Translations under genes and position numbers: made by a program
Origin: Rebecca billardiae RCC1528
Lineage: Eukaryota > Haptophyta
DNA: 64,000 nt
NCBI GenBank assembly: GCA_965240325.2
Contig: OZ251222.1
Location: 2,976,001 to 3,040,000 of the forward strand
Direction of reading: 5' to 3'
The notes under the pieces: model-generated
What the model was told of the DNA's origin: nothing
The model's database searches: none
Seen by the model: the letters and a program-made list of their open reading frames with translations, nothing else
In this document: positions 56,222 through 64,000 of the stretch, one piece after another
How the letters are laid out: every line of letters begins with the position of its first letter
Position numbering within the stretch: the stretch's first letter is position 1

Positions 56222-57518
56222 ATGAAGGTGCACGCCTTGCGTTGGCCGGCCGCGCCGCGCTGCGTAGTCTCGCGGGTGCGGTGTCACTCAAGCAGCGCTC
56301 CTGCCCTGGCCCCTTCACTACGCACCCCTTCCCCCCGTACTAGGCGCTCATCCTCGTCGGAGGCTTCGGCACGCGGCTGCGGCCGCTGACGCTCTCAAAG
56401 CCAAAGCCGCTCGTTGAGTTTGCGAACAAGGCGCAGCTGCTGCACCAGATTGAGGCGCTGGCGAAGGTCGGTGTGACGGAGGTGGTACTCGCCATATCAT
56501 TCCCCCCGAGTGTCATGGAGGAGTTCATCATCGCGTGCCAGAAGCAGCACAACATCAAGATTGTGTGCTCGCACGAACCAGAGCCACTCGGGACCGCGGG
56601 CCCGATCGCCTTCGCGAAGGACTTCCTGCAGACAGCCGAGCCCTTCTTCGTCTTCAACGCTGACGTGGCGTGCGCGTTCCCGCTCGAGGACCTGATAGCC
56701 TTCCACAAGCGCCACGGGCGCGAGGGCTCGCTGTTCGTGACCAAAGTGGAGGAGCCCTCGCGGTACGGCGTCGTCGTGTGCGACCCGTCGGGCAAGGTGC
56801 AGCGCTTCGTGCACCGCCCAAAGGCGTACACGGGCAACAGCATCAACGCGGGCGTGTACCTCTTCAACCCGAGCGTCATGAGCCGCATCCCGGCCCAGCC
56901 CACCTCGATGGAGAAGGAGATCTTCCCGCTGATGGCGCAGGACGAGCAACTGTACTGCATGCCGCTCAACGGCTTCTGGATGGACGTGGGATCGCCAAAG
57001 AACCACTTGCTGTGCATCGGCCCGTACCTTAAGCACCTGCGCTTGGTGGACGCGGACGCGCTCTCGAAGCACCCAGCTGTGCACGGCGACGTGCTGATGC
57101 ACGAGTCGGCCAAGATTGGCCAGGGCTGCGTCATCGGCCCCAACGTGGTGATCGGGCCTGACTGCGAGATCGAGGATGGTGCGCGCGACGCGCGGCGACT
57201 GCCCGGGGCGGCCGCAGCACGGCGCCGACCACACGCGCGCACGCCCGTCCTCCCTCCCGCCTTCGGCTTCGTCGTCGCGCAGGTGTCAAGCTGGAGGGCG
57301 CGACGCTTATGCAGGGCGCACGCGTGCGCAAGCACAGCTTCGTGCTCAACTCGATCATCGGCTGGCACTCGACTGTAGGCCAGTGGGTGCGCGTAGAGAA
57401 CGTGACTGTGCTCGGCGATCACGTCGAGCTCGGTGATGAGATCTACGTGAACGGCGGGCTGGTGCTGCCGCACAAGAAGATCACGACCAGTGTCGCTGAG
57501 CCAAGAATCATCATGTGA
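56222..57518 (+). CDS. GMPPB: Mannose-1-phosphate guanylyltransferase, beta type (3 exons)
   Basis: Exons 56222-56227, 56344-57178 and 57283-57518, 358 residues, the usual GMPPB length. The coding part of exon 1 is only ATG AAG; GTGCAC...TACTAG then joins to GCGCTCATCC, restoring the family start MKALILVGGFGTRLRPLT. Also seen are PKPLVEFANK (nucleotide site), FVFNADV (metal Asp), NSINAGVYLFNP, GFWMDVGSPKNHL, and the C-terminal left-handed beta-helix (hexapeptide repeats GQGCVIGPNVVIGPDCEIED, spliced to GVKLEGATLMQGARV) ending PRIIM, the typical GMPPB end. It makes GDP-mannose from GTP and mannose-1-phosphate in the cytosol for N-glycans, GPI anchors and polysaccharides. Oddity: the family VEKP before the NxINAG segment is VHRP here. 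Confidence 0.93.
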
Positions 57519-59871
57519 GCTCGCAAATCGCGGCGGTCACTATACTGATCCCGCGGTCAAACGGCCGCCCGTCAGATAACCACCAGGGCGGGCACCTGGA
57601 CCCTGGTGGCTGGTAGCCTGGTTAGCCAGACGGCGGAGACAGTTTCTGATCGAGTGTTGGTATAATGCCTATATAAACATGCCTGCTATATATATATATA
57701 TATATTTAAATAATAATAGAGTGCGTCATAAGCAGCTAGTGAGAGCGCGTACCGCCCCATCTGAGTGATCGCGGAGTTGTGACTGACAAGTGACATGCAG
57801 CAGCACGGCGGCATCGGTCCGCGCCGGCGGGATTCGGGAACGAGTCCGCGAATCATCTTGCTGATGCATCATTGTCACATTGAGCATTATTCCGCTGCAG
57901 CCTGCATGCGCAGCAGCAGCGCCGCGCGCTATCACTTCTCATGCATATATATACGACTGCGCTATATATCAATAATGGTACAGTTTACTAAGAATAAGAG
58001 ACGCACACAGCTCAGGCAGGCGAGATTGACGCCCGCCAACTGTCACCGCCCATGAAGCCGTCGCCGATGGTAGCGCCGCCGGAAAAATTCGTTCAGCCGT
58101 CCGCCTGCGAGGCCTGGATGAGGGCTGCGGCCGCCTCGCGGCGCGCCAGCGCCCGTCGTCCTCGCCCCACCGTCGTCCACAAAACGTCGTCGTCCGAAAC
58201 AGTAGTAATCAGATACTACGACGCCGCGCGGGCGCCATACTTGACGGGCTGACCGTAGTATTAGCGCTCTGAGTTACTGATGATATTAGAAAACTGATGT
58301 AAACTGATGATTCACTCGCGCAGTCTCATTCCGATTAAGACGGATGCACAGCACGTAGCTTAATAGTGAGTATTGGGTCGGTCGTAACTACGTCTACTAG
58401 TAACTAGAAGTACAGTAGATGACTGCGAGCTGCACTAATTCTACTTCAGTCCTGCCGCCAGTTCGCGACGTCTGATTAATCACACTTCCGTTCAGAGTCT
58501 TAGCACAGGCACAGCAGTGCGTAGCTATTGTAAGACGATGTTCAATTTCGTCAATAATTCATCATTATTTTATCCGATCGACCGAGACCTCGGAGTATAA
58601 ATCGCCGAGGACTCGGAATCGGGCCGTCGGAATACTCATTACTCGGAACCCAGTCGCCGAGTCGCGCGCGCACTGAGTTGAGACGTCAGCGAGTGACTGA
58701 CTGTACTCTGTAGCTAGCCTAATCATCGGTGCCGATATATCTCCGAGTACAGACTGAGGCTGAGATACGGAGACCGCGTCCGTCGACGAGTGTCATACTC
58801 TCAACTCCGTGTATAGTGTCAGGCCCGTCTGTCTGCGACATATTCGACGATATAAGAGTGCCGGCGCCGCCCTGGGTATCGCACGCTCCCTCTTCGGAGA
58901 GCGTGCGATGAAGGATGGCGCGGCAACCTGCCACCGTGAGCCTTACGCACGTTAAAACAAGTAAACTGTAAGCGTAACCCGCCTGACCGGAGCCGCTCCC
59001 GAACGACCAACGGTGTCAGTCATCGGTTGATACGGTCGTGACGAGTGGCAGTATAGTCTCAATAATATACCGAGCTAGTACGACGGTCTAGATTAATATC
59101 AAAGGCAGTAGTAAGTGCTGAGCAGTAATAGTATCCGGTCCGGGCCAGCTGGCATGCAATCCCGAATCCGGATTTATATCCGGAGGGCGACGGAGGCGCA
59201 GGAGGCCTGGAGGGAGCGGCTTCGGCCGGCACCGCGCCACGGTAACTCGGACACGGCGCACCTCGTCGGCGGTTGTTCCGTCCGCTGTTGTATCGTAATC
59301 GTTGACCGAAGACGACGACGCGAAAGTTGCGGCAGGACCGCATCAGTCGGCGAGTGCCGCCCGCGCCCGCGGAGACTCACACTCACAGCCACAGGCCACA
59401 GGGGCACCGGGACAGCGACTCACCGCCGACCTTGTCCTTGGCGGTGGAATGGTGCCCACAGCGCTGACAGCGGTATCCCGACGGCGACGCTTGTGCACGT
59501 TAAATCATAGTAAGCTGTATAGACTGTAGTCCGACTTTTGTCTGTAGAGTGTAGTCCGATTATAACGGGCCCGGACCCGAGTAAACCGATTCATCGCGAG
59601 CCGTGTGAGCCCGAGTCGCGGGCACTGCCACTGCCGCCATATCTGCGCCCGTCGGGCCGTGCGGCGTGACCCGTGATGACGGCCGTGGCGTGCCCCCAAT
59701 CACCTAGTGATACCTACGGGCGGCGTATGGCAGCGCGGGAGCCGGGTGCGGGGTGGCGGTGGCGGTTCTCTCCACCGGTGTGATCGGCCACTGTGGGATA
59801 TCGCCTCGCAGGGTAGGGTAGAAACAGGGCGACCGCAGCTCACCAGCAGCGATGGGGTCGGCGAGTGCGCT
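57519..59871. other. Gene-poor, AT-richer intergenic region
   Basis: 2.35 kb without a supported gene. It holds (TA)n at 57689-57706, an 11-bp stem hairpin at 58878-58909, and copies of a short AT-rich motif (GTTAAAACAAGTAAACTGTA at 58951 and a variant at 59500). Stops are frequent in all frames. Confidence 0.55.
58878..58909. other. 11-bp stem hairpin
   Basis: ATCGCACGCTC and GAGCGTGCGAT face each other across a 10-base loop. Confidence 0.7.
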
Positions 59872-60882
59872 TCACACATCCTCGTCATCCGTATCTGTGC
59901 TGACCAGCGCTTTCTTCGACTCTTTGGGCTCGCTCGGGTACTGCGACGCAGTCGACGACGGTGGCGGGGCGGGTGGGGCCGTGGCGATGCCCATGTAGAT
60001 GTATGTCGTGACGATCACAATGATCACAGCCAGTGCTGCGTGCACGTTCATCTCCAGGCCGAAGAAGTACGCCGAGATCACCACGAGCACGGCCATCACC
60101 GATGAGTTTGCAAAGTTCTTCACGATCGCGTCGGCGTGCTTGTACACAAACGAGACGGCAAGGCCATGAAGCGCCTGGAAGAAGATCAGCCCCATGGCGA
60201 GCCAGCCGTACCCCTCGAAGAAGCCCTTCTCCTCCTCCTTCGTCGGCTTCCAGATGAAGATGGCAATGCTGAGCAAAGCGCCAAACGAGTACAGGATCGC
60301 GTTCTGCAGGTTGAGCGGCACGCTGAAGCCCTTGATCACCAATTGGTTCCACACGCTCGAGGCCGCCGTGATGGAAGTTGCGATGACGAGCAGCGCGTAC
60401 GCGGTCAGCGACACGAGGGGCATGCCCTTCTTGATGTCGTACTGGATGATGGCGATCGCGCAGCACTGAATGACAACGCAGCACCATTGCAGCCGGTTCA
60501 GCACCTGCCCGGACAGCCGGAGCAGCAGTGCGCACAAGTATGGCGCCATCGACTTGAAGAGCGAGAGCGTGCCCGGGTCGGCGAGCTCGAGCACGTAAAA
60601 GGTGAGGATGTTGTTGACTGTGTACAGGCACGCGAGGCCGAAGTAGTGCATTATGATCGCTGCGCTCACCGAGCTCGGGAAGAAATCGGCCCCCGTCGCG
60701 CGCACCTCCACAGCATGTGAGCCGAGCGCGAGCGCGAGCTTCATCAATTCGGTGAGCGCGACCGACGAAGCGGGTGAGAAGCGGTACGCGCCATTGTGCT
60801 GGGCGAGTTTGAAGAGGAGGATTGCCGTCGACTGCACGGCAACGAGAGTGAAAAAGCTGATCACCTGCATCCCGACCCCCAT
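59872..60882 (-). CDS. Nucleotide-sugar transporter (SLC35A-like)
   Basis: 336 residues in one exon, about ten membrane helices. The family pattern is clear: start GMQVISFFTLVAVQSTAILLF, SSVALTELMKLALAL in helix 2, AIIMHYFGLACLYTVNNILTFYVL, then ADPGTLSLFKSMAPYLCALL, ASSVWNQLVIKGFSVPLNLQNAILYSFGAL and a late helix KNFANSSVMAVLVVISAYFF, all placed as in UDP-galactose / UDP-GlcNAc / CMP-sialic-acid carriers. The short tail is acidic (TDTDDEDV). It should exchange a nucleotide sugar for the nucleoside monophosphate across the Golgi membrane; the exact sugar cannot be read. It lies 2.4 kb from GMPPB, a possible functional neighbour by chance only. Confidence 0.9.
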   Translation of the reverse strand: MGVGMQVISFFTLVAVQSTAILLFKLAQHNGAYRFSPASSVALTELMKLALALGSHAVEVRATGADFFPSSVSAAIIMHYFGLACLYTVNNILTFYVLELADPGTLSLFKSMAPYLCALLLRLSGQVLNRLQWCCVVIQCCAIAIIQYDIKKGMPLVSLTAYALLVIATSITAASSVWNQLVIKGFSVPLNLQNAILYSFGALLSIAIFIWKPTKEEEKGFFEGYGWLAMGLIFFQALHGLAVSFVYKHADAIVKNFANSSVMAVLVVISAYFFGLEMNVHAALAVIIVIVTTYIYMGIATAPPAPPPSSTASQYPSEPKESKKALVSTDTDDEDV

Positions 60883-61438
60883 GATGCCTAGTCGCGATTA
60901 CGGGGACGGCGTATGGACGGGGCACGCCACGAGGCTGGCAGAATGGCTGCTGTGTGTGTGTCGCTGTGACCAAAGTCGTGGCGGCAGCGGAGGGATCTGA
61001 TACTTTCTGCGCACTCGAAACGGGCGCGGGGTGGAGTCTGCCTCCGGGCTGACGCTCAGCGTCTGCACGTGGCGGGGTGCCGCTCGCGCGCGTCAGGCTT
61101 TCAATGCTGTCACACCAACCCCCGGGGCCACCTTGGGGCAACTAAACACTTGGCTGGACGACTTTTGAGCGCTGGAGGATTCGCTCGAGCCGAGCCTGTG
61201 ACGAGCCGAGCCGCGCCAGTCGCCGCCGCGCCGCCAACTCTTACTCGGTGAACGGGCAACGGCAGCCCCTCCCGCTGAGCCCGTGGCCAATTCCGCCATG
61301 CCGTCATCCTCGCAGCTCCGCGTCGTGGTCACTCATGCGATGGTGCGTCCTAGTGACGCACCTGTGAAGTGTGTTGGTCAGAGAAACTTGGCGCCACCGG
61401 ACGCTGCACGCCGCTGCGCATCGCCACGCACAGCGCGC
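60883..61438. other. 5' region of the transporter gene and 3' spacer of the next gene
   Basis: 556 bp, GC-rich, no supported coding frame. Confidence 0.4.
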
Positions 61439-62398
61439 TCACGCAGCTTGCTGGGCGGCCTCGGCGCGCGCCGCGGCCGCGGCCGCCGCCTCGGCGCGCC
61501 GCTGGAGCATCTCCTTGCGGCGGCGGGTGCGCGTGTTGGAGTCGACGACGCGCTCGATCTCCCAGAAACCGACCCTCCCCTTGCGCTTCTGCACCCACCT
61601 CGCGTCGACTGCGTCCTCTGGCGGCGGTCGCGGCGGTGGTGGTGGCGTGTAGCCGATGGACGCGAACGCATCTGCAGCGCCCGTGCTGTTCACGGCCTCG
61701 AGCCTGTACATAGCTGCCATGCCGAAGGCGGTGGCCGCCTTGAAGGTGTCTCGAACGGCGCTGCTGACGCGCTTCGTGACCTCTGGCTTGAGGAAGATGT
61801 CCTTCACCACGATGTTCGCCGCGAGAAGCGAGCCCGCCACGACGGTGAGCGCACAGTCGTTGATGATCGCAGTCACGTTCGCGGCCGTGCTGTTTGCACT
61901 GTCTGTCGCGTCCGTCGAGTTCGTGGTGGTCGCGTTCTCGCCTGAGACGAAGGAGGTTGCGACGGTCTGCGCGATCTTAGCGAGCGTGCCGGCGGCGTCT
62001 TTGGCCAGTTCCATGTGCGCGGCTGCCTGCAGCGCTCTGTCCGTCGTGGGGAACTCAGCGATGTTCTTGCCGATCGCGCCAAAAGCCAGTGACATGTCGG
62101 TCACAGCGTCACTCATCGCGGTGGAGGCGATGGCGGACAGACCCTCGACGTCGGCCTTAGTGATTTGTCGCGTCTGCACGTCCGTGTGCACGCGTGGCGC
62201 CGCGCCGACCAGCTCGACGGGTACAAGGACGCCTTCCTCTGGCCTTGGTGTGCGCGCGCGTCGGCCTGCCTGAGACCTTGCGGAGGAGCGCTTCGGCTGG
62301 GAGCCACGCTTGGATTTGGAAGAGCCTGTGCGCCAGCATTCCCCGACACCGGCGAGGCCGCAGCCGAGTAGGACGAGGAGCGCTAGCCGCAGCCGCAT
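61439..62398 (-). CDS. Secreted or membrane-lumen protein of unknown family
   Basis: 319 residues from MRLRLALLVLLGCGLAG, a clear signal peptide ending near GEC. A basic Ser/Lys/Arg stretch follows (residues ~22-50), then a helical Ala/Thr/Ser-rich middle (~75-240) with five N-glycosylation sequons (NAT, NST, NST, NVT, NST), then PPPPPRPPP and an Arg/Glu/Ala coiled-coil-like tail (RRRKEMLQRRAEAAAAA). I do not recognise the family. The sequon-rich loop lies between two weakly hydrophobic helices. It could be a cell-surface, vacuolar or plastid-targeted protein: in algae with complex plastids, a signal peptide plus basic Ser/Arg-rich stretch can be a bipartite plastid leader (inference). Head to head with the ankyrin gene. 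Confidence 0.65.
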   Translation of the reverse strand: MRLRLALLVLLGCGLAGVGECWRTGSSKSKRGSQPKRSSARSQAGRRARTPRPEEGVLVPVELVGAAPRVHTDVQTRQITKADVEGLSAIASTAMSDAVTDMSLAFGAIGKNIAEFPTTDRALQAAAHMELAKDAAGTLAKIAQTVATSFVSGENATTTNSTDATDSANSTAANVTAIINDCALTVVAGSLLAANIVVKDIFLKPEVTKRVSSAVRDTFKAATAFGMAAMYRLEAVNSTGAADAFASIGYTPPPPPRPPPEDAVDARWVQKRKGRVGFWEIERVVDSNTRTRRRKEMLQRRAEAAAAAAARAEAAQQAA

Positions 62399-62653
62399 CG
62401 TTCGACCCGCACTCACGCGTGCCCGTACGCGGCGGTCCCAGGAGCGCTCGCTCGGCTGCCGTCGCGAGCCAAATCAAATCTCAAATCTGTGACTAAACCT
62501 CGCCCGTTTTAATTTTCGCGCGCGGAATTTCATCGCGCCCGCCATCACTTTCAATTGGCAGCGGCAGCCGTCCGTGGCGTCCCCGGAATCGGTTGGCTCG
62601 CGGTTGGCTCGGGCGCGGCCTGGCGCCGCTCCCGGGCGCGGGTAGACGGCACG
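62399..62653. promoter_or_regulatory. Bidirectional promoter, secreted protein / ankyrin genes
   Basis: 255 bp between start codons; contains an AT-rich core with TTTTAATTTTCGCGCGCGGAA at 62506-62526. Confidence 0.45.
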
Positions 62654-63583
62654 ATGGAGGACGCAACCGCGACGGTCCAAGGAGGTGTGCCGATGGAGGT
62701 GGTGGCGCCTGAGGCACTCGCAGCCGCTGCCCGCACTGCGGCTGAGCTCGACGCCGAGGCGCTGCGGCGCCACCTCAGCGGCGACGGCCTGCCTTCGGAG
62801 GCAGGACACGTGTGCGCGCGCGCGTGCGACACACACGGGTTCACGCTGCTGCACCATCTCGCCATCTTCGGACGCGCAGAGCTGGTGCGCATCCTGGCAA
62901 GGGAGTTCGGCGTTCTGGTGGACGCGCCAAACCAGCAGGGCGTGACGCCGCTCCTCGCTGCCGTGACCGCGGGCAACCTCGACACGGCGAGCGCGCTCCT
63001 CGATGAGGGCGCGTCGGCCACGCAGGGCGGTGCACTTGGTGGGCCATCTGACAGCCCCGTGGCGCTCGCTGTCGAGCGTGGCCACGCCCCACTGGTGCGC
63101 CTTCTCGTGCGCGCGCTGGCCGACGTGAACGCGCGCAGCGGCGAGCACCGCGAGCCCCCGCTCTCCTTCGCAGCACGCAGCGGGCAAGTGGAGGTCCTCG
63201 ACGCGCTGCTCGAGGCTGGCGCTGACGCACTCGCAGAGGACGAGCGGGGCTTTACGCCGCTGATGCAGGCCGCGGCGGCAGGCCACGCGCACGTCGTCAC
63301 GCGACTCATTGCTGCGCGTGCCGACGCCAGCGCCGCGCCTGACGCATATCTCAAGGCAGCGTCGCTCGCCGCGGACACGCGGCACGCGGATGTCGCTCAG
63401 CTGCTCCTCGCCGCGGGGCCTGAGGGCATGACGTCGGCGCCGCCGGGCACTGCGACGGGTGGGGCGGGCGCAGGCCCAGCAGGCGTTCAGTCTGAGTCCG
63501 AGGAGCCCGAAGGTGGGCCCTCTCGCGACGAGCTCGCCAAGTTCGCCGCGGAACGTATGGGTCATGGGCGCGGCGGGCGCTAG
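62654..63583 (+). CDS. Ankyrin-repeat protein
   Basis: 309 residues in one exon from the first ATG in frame (62654). About six ankyrin repeats cover residues ~60-260: HGFTLLHHLAIFGRAELVRI, QGVTPLLAAVTAGNLDTASA, SPVALAVERGHAPLVRLLVR, PPLSFAARSGQVEVLDALLE, RGFTPLMQAAAAGHAHVVTR, and a weaker last unit ending HADVAQLLLAAG. Flanks are short: an Ala/Glu-rich N-terminus and a Gly/Pro/Glu-rich tail ending AKFAAERMGHGRGGR. No catalytic domain is attached, so the protein is probably a binding adaptor; the partner is unknown. Confidence 0.85.
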   Translation: MEDATATVQGGVPMEVVAPEALAAAARTAAELDAEALRRHLSGDGLPSEAGHVCARACDTHGFTLLHHLAIFGRAELVRILAREFGVLVDAPNQQGVTPLLAAVTAGNLDTASALLDEGASATQGGALGGPSDSPVALAVERGHAPLVRLLVRALADVNARSGEHREPPLSFAARSGQVEVLDALLEAGADALAEDERGFTPLMQAAAAGHAHVVTRLIAARADASAAPDAYLKAASLAADTRHADVAQLLLAAGPEGMTSAPPGTATGGAGAGPAGVQSESEEPEGGPSRDELAKFAAERMGHGRGGR

Positions 63584-64000
63584 GTCTGTCCGGCGCTGCC
63601 GGGGCTTGGCCCTCGGGCGGCCCCGACGCGGCCGCTGCTCACCAGCCCGCCCGCCACTGGCAGCAGCACCGGACTAATTCTATGATTTAAAGACACAGGC
63701 ACGAGGGCGCAGCTCTCCTGATTCGTCTGTCGAAGTACTGAATGGAGTTAATGGAGGATGTCGGAGCGCGTTGGCCGCGGGTGAGGGAGTCGTCGTAACC
63801 GATGCTGATCACACGGTCACTGAGGTAGTAGGCGCCCGGGGATGCCGCTGTTTTGCAGTCGTCGTCGGCCTTGGTCATCATGTAGTTGCCCGTGTCGTCG
63901 TCGTCCGAGGCTGTTCAAGTTGATGCCGTAGTGCAGGTAGTGGATGTGGTCGCCCGGGCCGGTGTGCGCGGCCTAGTGGCCTTGCCGAGTTGAGGGAGTA
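63584..64000. other. 3' spacer entering repeat C
   Basis: After ~90 bp of GC-rich 3' flank the sequence enters the dispersed repeat. No gene seen. Confidence 0.5.
63673..63949 (+). repeat. Dispersed repeat C, copy 3
   Basis: Most complete unit: CTAATTCTATGATTTAAAGA at the left, GTAGTGGATGTGG at the right. Confidence 0.75.

Noticed and set aside
54969-56318. 449-residue version of the TcdA-like protein
   Set aside because: The extension starts with GTG, overlaps the GMPPB first exon on the other strand and has no family similarity.
56500-57500. GMPPB and the nucleotide-sugar transporter as a pathway gene cluster
   Set aside because: They are 2.4 kb apart with repeats between and no shared promoter; adjacency is probably chance.

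Overview
The window looks like nuclear DNA from a GC-rich microbial eukaryote, most likely an alga of haptophyte type. That placement is an inference: no organelle or rRNA marker fixes it. The signs are eukaryotic gene families, short GT-AG introns (about 100-325 bp) whose donors are mostly GTGCG, very GC-rich coding sequence with little stop-codon noise, AT-richer intergenic DNA full of (TA)n, (TC)n and (AC)n microsatellites, a Ty1/copia LTR retrotransposon, and one 100-bp assembly gap (54101-54200).

Layout. 1-6.8 kb is a gene cluster: a 5'-cut GNAT acetyltransferase, a PDCD2-like ribosome-assembly chaperone, a SAC3/GANP-domain (LENG8/THP3-like) protein and a three-exon SEL1L/HRD3-like ERAD protein. 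6.8-10.5 kb holds microsatellites, a 1.35-kb element bounded by perfect 38-bp inverted repeats, and one copy of a 585-bp dispersed repeat. 10.5-12.75 kb is a single-exon gene joining a J-domain (HPD intact) to a dynamin-type GTPase. 12.9-17.06 kb is a tandem pair of almost identical 2,081-bp elements with terminal inverted repeats and a subterminal array of CCCAGTGCCAC motifs. 17-22.4 kb is repeat-rich with no secure gene. At 22.4-34.5 kb an MFS transporter lies head to head with a gene for a protein of about 3,100 residues carrying SRA and PHD-like domains. 35.0-41.9 kb is a young copia element (identical-looking 516-bp LTRs, ATATA target duplication) inserted at the edge of a second copy of the 585-bp repeat. 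42.8-48.7 kb is an ArfGAP gene head to head with a UBA-like/GIP1-type Gln-rich protein gene. 49.6-54.0 kb is a candidate 4.4-kb mobile element carrying a LINE-type tail with an OTU-like protease domain on one strand and an HTH plus ubiquitin-specific-protease fragment on the other. 55.0-63.6 kb holds TcdA-like and GMPPB genes (head to head), a nucleotide-sugar transporter, and a secreted unknown protein gene head to head with an ankyrin-repeat gene.

Organisation and pathways. Ten of the ordinary host genes form five head-to-head pairs with 152-301 bp between start codons, so shared bidirectional promoters look like the rule here. Shared themes are ER and Golgi work (SEL1L, ArfGAP, GDP-mannose synthesis, nucleotide-sugar transport) and ubiquitin-related functions, but no operon-like pathway is evident.

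The strongest candidates for something undescribed are the J-domain/dynamin fusion, the OTU/USP-bearing element with its short internally deleted relative at 8.0-9.3 kb, and the copia element whose integrase has lost its zinc ligands and its second catalytic aspartate although the insertion is recent.
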